In this document: piece after piece, positions 1 through 6,991 of the stretch
Layout of the letters: the number at the start of each line of letters is the position of its first letter
Position numbering within the stretch: position 1 is the first letter of the stretch
Assembly: GCA_964432875.1 (NCBI GenBank)
Contig: CAYSPJ010000003.1
Location: forward strand, 1 to 64,000
DNA from: JACJYE01 sp964432875
Lineage (GTDB): Bacteria > Bacteroidota > Bacteroidia > Chitinophagales > Saprospiraceae
Reading direction: 5' to 3'
Length of the DNA: 64,000 nucleotides
Translations under genes and position numbers: made by a program
The notes under the pieces: model-generated
The model's input: only the letters and a program-made list of their open reading frames with translations
Database searches by the model: none
Told to the model about the DNA's origin: nothing

Positions 1-784
1 GCGTCATCATCATAATCCGTTGTTTTAATTGCGTTTGAAAAAAGTGATTAGCAAGGGCAATCTGAAGTCCGGACTGTGATTGCCGCAATAATAAATGGCC
101 ATATTTTTTACGCCCGGCCGTTTGTAGCACGGCCTCGTCAGCGAGATATTCGTGGGTGGTGCGCAGCGCGCGCCGGTATAGGTAGGGGAAAGGGCTACAC
201 CAGAGCGCTACCCCCAGTATTTCCAGTAGCAACACATCGAGGCTGTGCCAGCCGTTGATATGGGCCTGCTCGTGGCGGATGATGGCGCGGGCATCTTCGC
301 TCTCTAAGTCCATTGTTTCGCTCCAAAACAGGCAGTTGAAGAAAGAGAAAGGCAGGTGGGCCGAGCTAGTGCGGACCAAGGTAAAGCCATCGTGTTTTTC
401 TTTCTGTGCACGGCGGTATAGCCGGGCAATCTGCCATAAGCCATACCCCAGACGGCTGCCAAAAATCAGTACGCCGAAGCCGTAAATCCAGCACAGCAGC
501 AGGAAATAGTCAAAGCCTGCACCATTGGCATTGCTGGTAGTCACGGCTACCTCCAGCTGTTCTACGCCCACCGTTATCGGTTGGAGGTAGTAAGCCACCG
601 GCGCGGAAGCCGATTCAGGTATGGGCAGAGTAACCCTCGACAGGGGCATGCCCAGGCCCAGCAGCAAAGTGCCGAGCAGATACCAGCGGTTGGCTTGAAA
701 AAAGGTGGTCTGCCGGAGTAAAAGGGCATATAGGCTGTAAAATCCAGCCCAGCAGACGCTTGCCTCGATAATGTAGCTGATCAT
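1..784 (-). CDS. M56 (BlaR1-like) membrane metallopeptidase, partial at left edge
   Basis: Only the first 261 codons are visible; the frame stays open to the edge. The ATG at 784 begins a hydrophobic N-terminus (two membrane segments in the first 55 residues, a third near 95-120). The zinc-protease motif HEQAH lies at residues 171-175, and a THEYLADEAVL stretch about 35 residues later matches the conserved BlaR1/MecR1 family segment. In that family a membrane sensor cleaves or triggers cleavage of a BlaI/MecI repressor; in Bacteroidota the family is broad and often lacks a penicillin-sensor domain, so a beta-lactam role cannot be assumed. The BlaI homologue lies upstream on the same strand, but 378 bases away rather than adjacent. 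The C-terminal half, which would show the sensor or TonB-like part, is outside the window. Confidence 0.88.
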   Translation of the reverse strand, partial: MISYIIEASVCWAGFYSLYALLLRQTTFFQANRWYLLGTLLLGLGMPLSRVTLPIPESASAPVAYYLQPITVGVEQLEVAVTTSNANGAGFDYFLLLCWIYGFGVLIFGSRLGYGLWQIARLYRRAQKEKHDGFTLVRTSSAHLPFSFFNCLFWSETMDLESEDARAIIRHEQAHINGWHSLDVLLLEILGVALWCSPFPYLYRRALRTTHEYLADEAVLQTAGRKKYGHLLLRQSQSGLQIALANHFFQTQLKQRIMMMT

Positions 785-1162
785 GGGTATCGTTTTTTAT
801 TTGTCCTATCAGAGGGTGTCTCAAAAGAAGTAAGAAGTAAAAAGTAAAAGGCAAAAGTGGGCAAACAATCAGAAAAGCGCATGATTGTTTCAATACCTCA
901 TGTTTAATGCTTGCATAGCAAAACTTTATTTTGCCTGTTTACGGTTATTAATCTTTTGATACAGCCTCCTATGATAGAGATGCCGCCTCTTCGAACTTTG
1001 ACGTCTGTTTCCTAAGTATAGTTGCACCCCTGGATTTGGGCTGCGCTTACTTTCTGCCTTTTGAAGAGCAGGATAAACCAGCGAGGATCCCAACTCGACC
1101 CTGCCACCCTGCTGCCAAGCGCGTACTGCCAACTGCCAACTGCCAACTGCTGCTACCGCTTC
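785..1162. repeat. Noncoding spacer with two heptanucleotide repeat tracts
   Basis: This 378-base stretch separates blaI from its blaR1-like partner. It holds no convincing gene. Two short tandem tracts with a 7-bp period are visible: 828-855 (AAGTAAG, AAGTAAA, AAGTAAA, AGGCAAA) and 1125-1152 (ACTGCCA three times, then ACTGCTG). The units at the two tracts are unrelated in sequence but share the period. Similar tracts occur elsewhere in the window (8634-8669, 29633-29660, 31078-31112). Confidence 0.7.
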
Positions 1163-1540
1163 CTATTCCTCCTCCTCCTCTAACTTATCCACCAGCTCTG
1201 CTAATTCCTTCAAGCTGAGGTCCTTTTCTTCCACCAGAAAAGATACCAGGCGGTTCATCGATCCTTCAAAGTAATCTCGGGCTAGCGTTTTTAGCGATTG
1301 GCGGCTGTATTCCTCTTTGCTGATGGCAGGCTCATAGACAAAGGTGCGCCCATAAGCCTTATGGGTCAGGAATCCCTTTTTGTCATCCAAAATGCGCACC
1401 ATGGTGGAGACCGTACTGTGCGGCGGCTCCTTCATCCCCAGTTTTTCCGTCATGTAATTGCGGATGTCGGCTACCGTACAGGGAGCTATCTCCCAAATGA
1501 TTTGCATGATTTCCTCTTCAGCCTTGGTCAGTTTATTCAT
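1163..1540 (-). CDS. BlaI/MecI/CopY-family transcriptional repressor
   Basis: The 125-residue protein is a winged-helix repressor of the BlaI family: it starts MNKLTKAEEEIMQIIWE, has the TVADI...HSTVSTMVRILDDKKGFL recognition region (about residues 22-58) and an acidic, helical C-terminal dimerisation half ending in a run of Glu. Family members bind palindromic operators as dimers and are inactivated by proteolysis driven by the M56 partner, here encoded downstream on the same strand. A strong promoter (TTG at 1589-1591, 20-bp spacer, TATCTTTG at 1561-1568) sits just upstream, and a perfect inverted repeat at 1595-1619 touches its upstream side, so autorepression is likely. What target genes it controls besides the M56 gene is not visible. 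Confidence 0.93.
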   Translation of the reverse strand: MNKLTKAEEEIMQIIWEIAPCTVADIRNYMTEKLGMKEPPHSTVSTMVRILDDKKGFLTHKAYGRTFVYEPAISKEEYSRQSLKTLARDYFEGSMNRLVSFLVEEKDLSLKELAELVDKLEEEEE

Positions 1541-1560
1541 TTTTCCTGCTTATTGTAGAG

Positions 1561-1591
1561 CAAAGATATAACGCATCATTTAGTTATGCAA
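1561..1591 (-). promoter_or_regulatory. Promoter of blaI (Bacteroidota -33/-7 type)
   Basis: Reading the minus strand, TTG at 1591-1589 is followed after 20 bases by TATCTTTG at 1568-1561, a full match to the Bacteroidota primary sigma consensus TTG-N19/21-TAnnTTTG. Transcription would start about 10-15 bases before the blaI ATG at 1540. Confidence 0.72.
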
Positions 1592-1594
1592 GTT

Positions 1595-1619
1595 TTTTTT
1601 AGTTTATTTAACTAAAAAA
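1595..1619. promoter_or_regulatory. Candidate BlaI operator (inverted repeat)
   Basis: A perfect inverted repeat with 10-bp arms (TTTTTTAGTT / AACTAAAAAA) around a 5-bp spacer. It lies immediately upstream of the blaI -33 element, and a further TTAGTT half-site (about 1580) and AACTAAA half-site (about 1629) flank it. Position and symmetry suit a repressor dimer; binding is inferred. Confidence 0.5.
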
Positions 1620-1737
1620 TACGTTAAAAACTAAAATAATTTGATTGTCAAATGATTAAGTAGTTGTTGTGGAGGTCTGCACACTTGGCGAAACGATAAG
1701 GCATTCCGCTGCGGCGCAATTGTAGCCCTGCCGGGGG

Positions 1738-2604
1738 CTACTCTATAATCCGAATTTCTGACAGTACTGGCAGGTGGTCAGAAGGGAAGCGCCCGCTCCA
1801 ACAGTCTGATAGTATAGCATGGCGGAGCACTTGTATCTTATCGTTGACAAAGATGAAATCGATGCGGCGGCCGGGTTCACCGGGGAAGCGGAAGCCCGAC
1901 CAAGTGCTCAGTGGGCCATGGTGGGGCGTTTCCGAACGGAAAAAAGCATCGTACAACCCGCTCCCCTCCTGCGTCAGCTGGCGGTAGGGGGCATCGGTGG
2001 GCACGCAGTTGAAATCTCCAGAAAGCACTATGGGGCGATTTCCGGCGATTGCGGCAATTTGATCCAAGATGAGGCGGGCGCTATTTTGTCGCGCCGCTAT
2101 GCCTACGTGGTCAAAGTGAGTGTTGAAATGAAAAAAATCAGGCCCTCCGCTTTTATCCCGGAAGTGGGCCCAACTGACGATGCGGGGCAGGGCTGCATCC
2201 CAGCCTTTGATCCCAACCTGCGCTGGCGCTTCCGATAGCCAAAAAGTACCGCTGCCTAGAGGTTCGAAGCGGGACTTCAGATATAAAATTGCGGAGAACT
2301 CATTGTCGGGATCTGGGGTAGTTGTACCGTCTGTACGGCAAAGCCCATACCAGGCAAAGCCTGGCAGCAATTCCGACAAATCGTCCAATTGTGAACGGAA
2401 GGCTTCCTGCACGCCGACGATTTCGGCCTGATGATAGCGGATCATACTGGCTACCATTTCTTTGCGGTTGGGCCAGTAGTCCACTCCATCCCCGACGTGA
2501 GGGAGGCGGATGTTGAAGCTCATGAGGCGAAAGGGCTCAGATTGAGCCTCGGCAGGCAGGCTCAGCCCGAGAGCCAGGATGCTTAGGAGTAGGATAGGTT
2601 TCAT
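1738..2604 (-). CDS. Secreted endonuclease/exonuclease/phosphatase (EEP) family protein
   Basis: The 288-residue protein begins with a signal peptide (about 20 residues, cleavage after AEA-Q). The EEP fold's metal and catalytic motifs are in order: SFNIR near residue 30, GVQEAF near 62, GDFNCVP near 196, RIDFIFV near 247 and SDHLPV near 275. Family members are metal-dependent phosphodiesterases or phosphatases acting on nucleic acids, lipids or sugar phosphates; with an export signal and no other domain, the substrate cannot be told. Bacteroidota genomes commonly carry secreted members of just this length. A -7-like TAACTTTG at 2647-2654 lies upstream, without a clear -33. A hairpin at 1722-1741 overlaps the stop codon but lacks a T-tract. 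Confidence 0.9.
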   Translation of the reverse strand: MKPILLLSILALGLSLPAEAQSEPFRLMSFNIRLPHVGDGVDYWPNRKEMVASMIRYHQAEIVGVQEAFRSQLDDLSELLPGFAWYGLCRTDGTTTPDPDNEFSAILYLKSRFEPLGSGTFWLSEAPAQVGIKGWDAALPRIVSWAHFRDKSGGPDFFHFNTHFDHVGIAARQNSARLILDQIAAIAGNRPIVLSGDFNCVPTDAPYRQLTQEGSGLYDAFFRSETPHHGPLSTWSGFRFPGEPGRRIDFIFVNDKIQVLRHAILSDCWSGRFPSDHLPVLSEIRIIE

Positions 2605-2830
2605 CTCGCTTTTATTTTAGATATGATTTAAGGAGAGGGTTCCAAGCAAAGTTAGGCAATTTAAGGTGTTTGAGATAAGGCTACTCCGTTCATTTTCGGC
2701 TAAATGCCTTCAGCAAAGCTGGTGTGGGCATACTTTTCAGATTTTGCGCGAAAAAAGACCCCTGCTGGAGTGCGCTGCTGCCCAATATTCTGTAACTTGG
2801 TCAGGCAATTCGAAAAACAGCTATTTAAAT

Positions 2831-4621
2831 ATGGACTTCAGGCGCCTTTTTGACATTCTGCCCTATCAGGAGTCTCGTTTCCCCAATCAGGTTGCCCTGG
2901 CCTCCAAAGCAGGGCTGCACTGGGAAACGTACTCCATCGAGGCTTGCATCCGCGAATCCAATCGCGTGAGCGCAGGGCTGATGGATATAGGGCTGAAAAG
3001 GGGGGATAAAGTGGCTATTGTTGCCCCTGGCGGCAGTCCCCAATGGCTGTTCCTGGACTATGGTATGCAGCAGGCCGGCATTATCCCGGTGCCGATACAT
3101 GCTGCTAGCAGCGTAGAAGAGGTGCATTATATCCTCCAGGAAGCTGAGGTGCTGTACTGCGTCGCATCCAATCGGGAGCAGTATGAACGGGTGATGGCGC
3201 TCAAGCCGCGCCTGCCTAGGCTGAAGGGCTGTTTTTCGATATCTACCCTGCCCGATGCGCCAAGCTGGGAACAGCTCGCCGTAGAGCCTACCCCCCGCCA
3301 CCTTGAGGCCTTGCAGGCTTTGCGTGCAGCCATCCACGAAGATGACCTGGCCACCATCATCTACACTTCCGGCACCACGGGAGAACCTAAAGGAGTGATG
3401 CTTTCTCACAAAAACCTGGTGAGCAACATCAAAGGCGTCATGTCGCTAATCCCGGCAGATTATACCAAACGGGCGGTGAGCTTCCTCCCGCTCAGCCACA
3501 TTTTTGAGCGCATGGTGGCTTATACCTATATGGCGGTTGGCACCTCTTTATACTTTGTGCCCGCTGATGACCGCCTGGCCGACACGATCCGCGAGCTGCG
3601 GCCCCATTACTTTACAGCAGTGCCACGTTTCTTGGAAAAAGCCTATGACAACATCCGCGCCCGTATCAACGGCAGCGGGGCCTTGTTGCGGAAGATAGGA
3701 TTGTGGGCAATCACAATCGGCGAACACTACAAAGCCCGGCATCGCTTTGGATGGGCTTATCGCCTGCAATTGATGTTGGCCAATGTGCTGGTGTTCCACT
3801 TGTGGCGCCGGCAGCTGGGCGGCCGAGTGGAGGGGGTCTTCGTCGGCGCGGCCGCATTGCAGCCTCGCCTGGGGCGGCTATTTTCCGCTGCTGGCGTCCC
3901 TGTCAAAGAAGGCTATGGGCTGACTGAAACCTCGCCGGTCATTGCCTTTAACCGCTTTGAGCCAGGCGGTACCCGCTTCGGCACCGTCGGCATCCCCTTG
4001 CCTGGGCTGGAAGTAAAAATTGATGCCCCGCAGGGCGAGGATGGAGAAATTATCGTGCGCGGCCCCAGCGTGATGATGGGTTATTACCAGCGGGAGGAGG
4101 AGACCCGCGCCGTCCTGGATGAAGCAGGCTGGTTTAGGACTGGCGATGTGGGTAGGTTCGTACATAAGCGCTTCTTGCAAATTACCGGCCGCAAAAAGGA
4201 TATCTTCAAGACTTCGAGCGGCAAATACGTCGCTCCTCAGGAAATCGAAACTATCCTGAAGGCATCACCTTTTGTGGAAGATTGCCTGGCGATAGGCTTT
4301 CATCACCCCTTCGTCGCTGCGCTCATCATACCCAATTTCACCGCCTTGCAGCGGTGGTGTCAAGAACAGGGTATCCATTGGACGGCACCTGCATACATGG
4401 TACACAACCACAAAGTGCTTAAATTCATGGAACAGGAAATCGCTGTCATCAATGAGGGGCTGCCCGGTCACAAGCGTATCCGTAGCATCCTGCTCTTACC
4501 CGAAGCCTGGACGGTGGAAGCCGGTGAGTTGACCCCTACACTCAAGCCCCGGCGGGAAATCATCCTGGATAAGCTCAGCAAAGAAGTTGAGTCCCTTTAC
4601 GAACAGGGCACCCAAATTTGA
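2831..4621 (+). CDS. Long-chain fatty-acid--CoA ligase (AMP-binding), first of tandem pair
   Basis: The ATG at 2831 is chosen because the protein there (MDFRRLFDILPYQ) aligns with the start of the tandem paralogue; the frame is open further upstream to 2666 but that extension is unlike the family. The 596-residue product has the P-loop-like AMP-binding motif YTSGTTGEPKG at about 178-188, the GYGLTETSP segment near 360, the TGDVG motif near 437 and the GRKKDIFKTSSGKYV hinge near 455. It activates fatty acids to acyl-AMP and then acyl-CoA. It is roughly as long as other Bacteroidota FadD/FAA-type ligases. The stop codon overlaps the start of the next small ORF (TGATG), and the second ligase follows, so the three are probably one transcript ending at the terminator at 6681-6730. 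Confidence 0.92.
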   Translation: MDFRRLFDILPYQESRFPNQVALASKAGLHWETYSIEACIRESNRVSAGLMDIGLKRGDKVAIVAPGGSPQWLFLDYGMQQAGIIPVPIHAASSVEEVHYILQEAEVLYCVASNREQYERVMALKPRLPRLKGCFSISTLPDAPSWEQLAVEPTPRHLEALQALRAAIHEDDLATIIYTSGTTGEPKGVMLSHKNLVSNIKGVMSLIPADYTKRAVSFLPLSHIFERMVAYTYMAVGTSLYFVPADDRLADTIRELRPHYFTAVPRFLEKAYDNIRARINGSGALLRKIGLWAITIGEHYKARHRFGWAYRLQLMLANVLVFHLWRRQLGGRVEGVFVGAAALQPRLGRLFSAAGVPVKEGYGLTETSPVIAFNRFEPGGTRFGTVGIPLPGLEVKIDAPQGEDGEIIVRGPSVMMGYYQREEETRAVLDEAGWFRTGDVGRFVHKRFLQITGRKKDIFKTSSGKYVAPQEIETILKASPFVEDCLAIGFHHPFVAALIIPNFTALQRWCQEQGIHWTAPAYMVHNHKVLKFMEQEIAVINEGLPGHKRIRSILLLPEAWTVEAGELTPTLKPRREIILDKLSKEVESLYEQGTQI

Positions 4622-4809
4622 TGTTTGAGATTTGCCAGTATATGGAGAAAGAACTATTTTTGAGTTCTTGTGGCAATTGTCCTGAAATTAAGTATTGTCG
4701 GCCCCCGAATAACCCCTGCCATAATTGTTGGCGGCTTTTGGATTTTCGCCAAGCAGCGGAAATCCAAAAAAATTGTAAACCAGATATTTACCAAAAAAAG
4801 AAATCTTAA
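4621..4809 (+). CDS. Small cysteine-rich protein of unknown function
   Basis: A 62-codon ORF fills the space between the two acyl-CoA ligases almost exactly: its ATG overlaps the stop of the first (TGATG) and its stop is 2 bases before the ATG of the second. An internal ATG at 4642 (MEKELFLSSC) is an alternative start. The middle has five clustered cysteines in the order CxxC-x5-C-x6-CxxC (SSCGNC, KYC, NPCHNCW), followed by a Lys-rich tail. This pattern suits a small zinc- or iron-sulfur-binding knuckle. I do not recognise a family. The tight packing argues for translational coupling; its function next to two ligases is unknown. It could be a chance ORF, but the Cys spacing and fit make that less likely. 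Confidence 0.6.
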   Translation: MFEICQYMEKELFLSSCGNCPEIKYCRPPNNPCHNCWRLLDFRQAAEIQKNCKPDIYQKKKS

Positions 4810-4811
4810 CT

Positions 4812-6638
4812 ATGGAACCCAAGCGGCTTTTTGACTTCATTTATTACCAACTGGAAAACCACCCTTTGGAGCGAGCTTACGGCAGCCGGGTGAATGGGCA
4901 GTGGCAATTCATCAGTACGGCCCAAACCATCGAAATGGCGAACAAGGTGAGCCGGGGGCTGATTGAACTAGGCGTGCAGCCAGGCGATAAAATCGCGCTG
5001 GCGGTTTATCAAAACCGCCCGGAATGGGTGGTGATGGATATTGGCATCCAGCAAATTGGGGCCATCAATGTGCCGGTTTACCCCACTATCAGCTCAGCGG
5101 AGTATGAGTACATCTTCAACGATTCACAGGTGAAGTTCTGCTTCGTCGGCAAGGGTGACCTCTACGAAAAAGTGAGCAAAGCCCAGCAGAACGTGCCTTC
5201 GCTTCAGAAGGTCTTTACCCTTGACCGGCAGGAAGGCCGGCCATATTGGGAAGATATTTTCAGCGAGAAAGGCCAGGAAGAAGTTGATCGGCGCCGGGCG
5301 GCGGTTACCGCAGAAGAACTGGCGACGATTATTTACACCTCTGGCACCACGGGCAACCCTAAAGGCGTCATGCTTTCCCACCACAATATCGTGAGTAATG
5401 TGCTGTCGGTTAAAAACATTTTCCCCATCGAGAAAGGCGACCGCATCCTAAGCTTTTTGCCAATATGCCACAGCTTCGAGCGCGCCGCTTTATACGTCTA
5501 TACCTTCCGGGGGGGGAGTATCGCATTTACCGGTACCGACAACTTGGGGGGAGACGAAGGCGACCTCAAGTCCGTACGCCCGCACTTCTTCACCACCGTC
5601 CCTCGTCTGCTGGAAAAGGTATATGAGAAAATTTATAACAAGGGCTTGTCGCTGACGGGCTTGAAAAAGGGCTTGTTTTTCTGGGCTTTAGGCCTTACTG
5701 CCGATTTTGAATACGACAAGCAGTACGGAGGTCTGGCTGGATTCAAGCGCGGTATTGCCGACAAGCTCATTTTTAGCAAATGGCGTGAGGCTTTAGGGGG
5801 GGAAGTCAAAGGTATTGTCACTGGTGCAGCACCCTGCCCCATCAAGATGCTACAAGTGTTCTCGGCTGCCGGCATCCCCATTCGGGAGGGGTATGGCCTT
5901 ACCGAGACCTCGCCGGGCTTGGCTATCGGCCGCTTTGATTCAGGCGGTGCCATGCTGGGTACCATCGGCCCGGCTATTGAAGGGGTAGAACTGAAAATTG
6001 ATCCATCTGGCGGCGAATACCGCGAGGGGGAAGGCGAAATACTGGCCCGCGGCCCCAATATCATGATGGGCTACTACAACAAACCGGAAGCCACCGCCGA
6101 GGTGACTAAAGAAATCGATGGCCAGCGGTGGTTCTGTACTGGTGATATCGGCATGCTGCTGGAAGGCCCTCATGGGCAGCAGTTCCTCCAAATCACCGAC
6201 CGTAAAAAGGAATTGCTCAAAACTTCAGGCGGTAAATACGTCGCCCCGGCACCCATCGAAAACAAGCTGAAAGAGGACTTCCTCGTAGAACAGGTGATGG
6301 TGATTGGAGATAACCGCAAGTTCGTCTCTGCCCTGATCATCCCGGCCGAGGAAGCGCTGAGGGGCTGGTGTGAGCATCACAATATTGAATGGGTTTCTTT
6401 GGAGCAGGTTATTCTGCACCCCCAGGTGATTGAAAAATACCAGCATACGATTGACAAGTACAACCCGCTTTTCAATAAAACCGATCAAATCAAAAAGTTC
6501 AGGCTGGTTGCCTCCAACTGGGAAGTGGCAAAAACAGATGGCACGCAAGCCGAGCTGACGCCGACGATGAAGCTGAAAAGAAGGGTGATTATGGATAAGT
6601 ACGACGCCATAATCGAATCCATTTACGCCGAGGCATAA
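4812..6638 (+). CDS. Long-chain fatty-acid--CoA ligase, second of tandem pair
   Basis: The 608-residue product is a paralogue of the ligase ending at 4621: the same N-terminal pattern (MEPKRLFDFIYYQ), AMP-binding motif YTSGTTGNPKG at about residues 174-184, GYGLTETSP near 365, FCTGDIG near 440 and DRKKELLKTSGGKYV near 464. It forms acyl-CoA from long-chain fatty acids for beta-oxidation or lipid synthesis. Two differing copies side by side suggest distinct chain-length preference rather than recent duplication, since many positions differ. A strong intrinsic terminator follows 43 bases after the stop. A FadL-like porin (58630-60105) and an acyl-CoA dehydrogenase (54759-55949) in the same window would fit the same pathway. 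Confidence 0.94.
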   Translation: MEPKRLFDFIYYQLENHPLERAYGSRVNGQWQFISTAQTIEMANKVSRGLIELGVQPGDKIALAVYQNRPEWVVMDIGIQQIGAINVPVYPTISSAEYEYIFNDSQVKFCFVGKGDLYEKVSKAQQNVPSLQKVFTLDRQEGRPYWEDIFSEKGQEEVDRRRAAVTAEELATIIYTSGTTGNPKGVMLSHHNIVSNVLSVKNIFPIEKGDRILSFLPICHSFERAALYVYTFRGGSIAFTGTDNLGGDEGDLKSVRPHFFTTVPRLLEKVYEKIYNKGLSLTGLKKGLFFWALGLTADFEYDKQYGGLAGFKRGIADKLIFSKWREALGGEVKGIVTGAAPCPIKMLQVFSAAGIPIREGYGLTETSPGLAIGRFDSGGAMLGTIGPAIEGVELKIDPSGGEYREGEGEILARGPNIMMGYYNKPEATAEVTKEIDGQRWFCTGDIGMLLEGPHGQQFLQITDRKKELLKTSGGKYVAPAPIENKLKEDFLVEQVMVIGDNRKFVSALIIPAEEALRGWCEHHNIEWVSLEQVILHPQVIEKYQHTIDKYNPLFNKTDQIKKFRLVASNWEVAKTDGTQAELTPTMKLKRRVIMDKYDAIIESIYAEA

Positions 6639-6680
6639 TCCGACAGGCCTATTGCTGAAAGCTTCGGCATTATACCTGTT

Positions 6681-6730
6681 ATGCCTGGAATCGAACAACC
6701 CCAAGGGGCTCGGTTCCAGGCATTTTTTTT
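6681..6730 (+). terminator. Intrinsic terminator after the acyl-CoA ligase operon
   Basis: Inverted repeat ATGCCTGGAA (6681-6690) / TTCCAGGCAT (6714-6723) with an inner CCCC-AA-GGGG hairpin, running into eight T residues. The T-tract overlaps the stop codon of the convergent 41-residue gene. Confidence 0.9.
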
Positions 6731-6854
6731 ATCCTGGCAAGAACTTGAAGTTCGCTTGATAAATGGAGACGACCAGGATGACGAACAGCAGCATGAGGAT
6801 GAAAAAGGTCATCAGGCAATAGCCTTTGCCGCCGGCATTCTTGATTTCTGACAT
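6729..6854 (-). CDS. 41-residue single-span membrane protein
   Basis: The reading frame from the ATG at 6854 to the TAA at 6729-6731 codes for a polar, Gly/Lys-containing N-terminus (MSEIKNAGGKGYC), one hydrophobic segment of about 19 residues (residues 14-32) and a short tail ending FKFLPG. It is supported by its own promoter: TTG at 6923-6925 (minus strand), 20-bp spacer, CATCTTTG at 6895-6902, and by being boxed between two terminators. I do not recognise a named family; small one-span proteins of this kind often assist a membrane complex. It is convergent with the ligase operon and separate from the PpiD-like gene upstream. Confidence 0.65.
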   Translation of the reverse strand: MSEIKNAGGKGYCLMTFFILMLLFVILVVSIYQANFKFLPG

Positions 6855-6894
6855 GCTTTTCTTTTTGTTTTGTTGCAAAGAATGATTTAGGCTG

Positions 6895-6925
6895 CAAAGA
6901 TGTGGAAAATTATAAAAACTGCCAA
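6895..6925 (-). promoter_or_regulatory. Promoter of the 41-residue membrane protein gene
   Basis: Minus strand TTG (6925-6923), 20-base spacer, CATCTTTG (6902-6895): one mismatch to the Bacteroidota TTG-N20-TAnnTTTG pattern, with the ATG 41 bases further on. It starts just after the strong hairpin at 6936-6974 that would stop readthrough from the upstream gene. Confidence 0.6.
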
Positions 6926-6935
6926 GCTTAAAAGC

Positions 6936-6974
6936 AAAACGGGCCCGGCTTGATGCAAGCCGGGCCCGTTTTTT
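6936..6974. terminator. Bidirectional intrinsic terminator (after PpiD-like gene)
   Basis: A near-perfect GC-rich hairpin: arms AACGGGCCCGGCTTG / CAAGCCGGGCCCGTT around the 3-base loop ATG, with TTTTTT on the plus-strand side and TTTTGCTTTT on the minus-strand side. It terminates the minus-strand PpiD-like gene whose stop is at 6992. Confidence 0.9.
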
Positions 6975-6991
6975 GAATCTTTCGTTTTATC

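Noticed and set aside
1125..1152. Possible CRISPR-like or IS end repeats in the ACTGCCA tract
   Set aside because: Units are 7 bp with no spacers and no cas or transposase genes nearby; they are simple tandem repeats.
1..1540. Naming the M56/BlaI pair as beta-lactam resistance genes
   Set aside because: No beta-lactamase or penicillin-binding sensor domain is visible in the window, and these pairs control other targets in Bacteroidota.
1722..1741. Terminator hairpin at the end of the EEP gene
   Set aside because: A 7-bp stem overlaps the stop codon but no T-tract follows on the minus strand, so I did not list it as a terminator.
2666..2830. N-terminal extension of the first acyl-CoA ligase
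   Set aside because: The extra 55 codons are unlike the family and the paralogue; the ATG at 2831 aligns with the paralogue's start.
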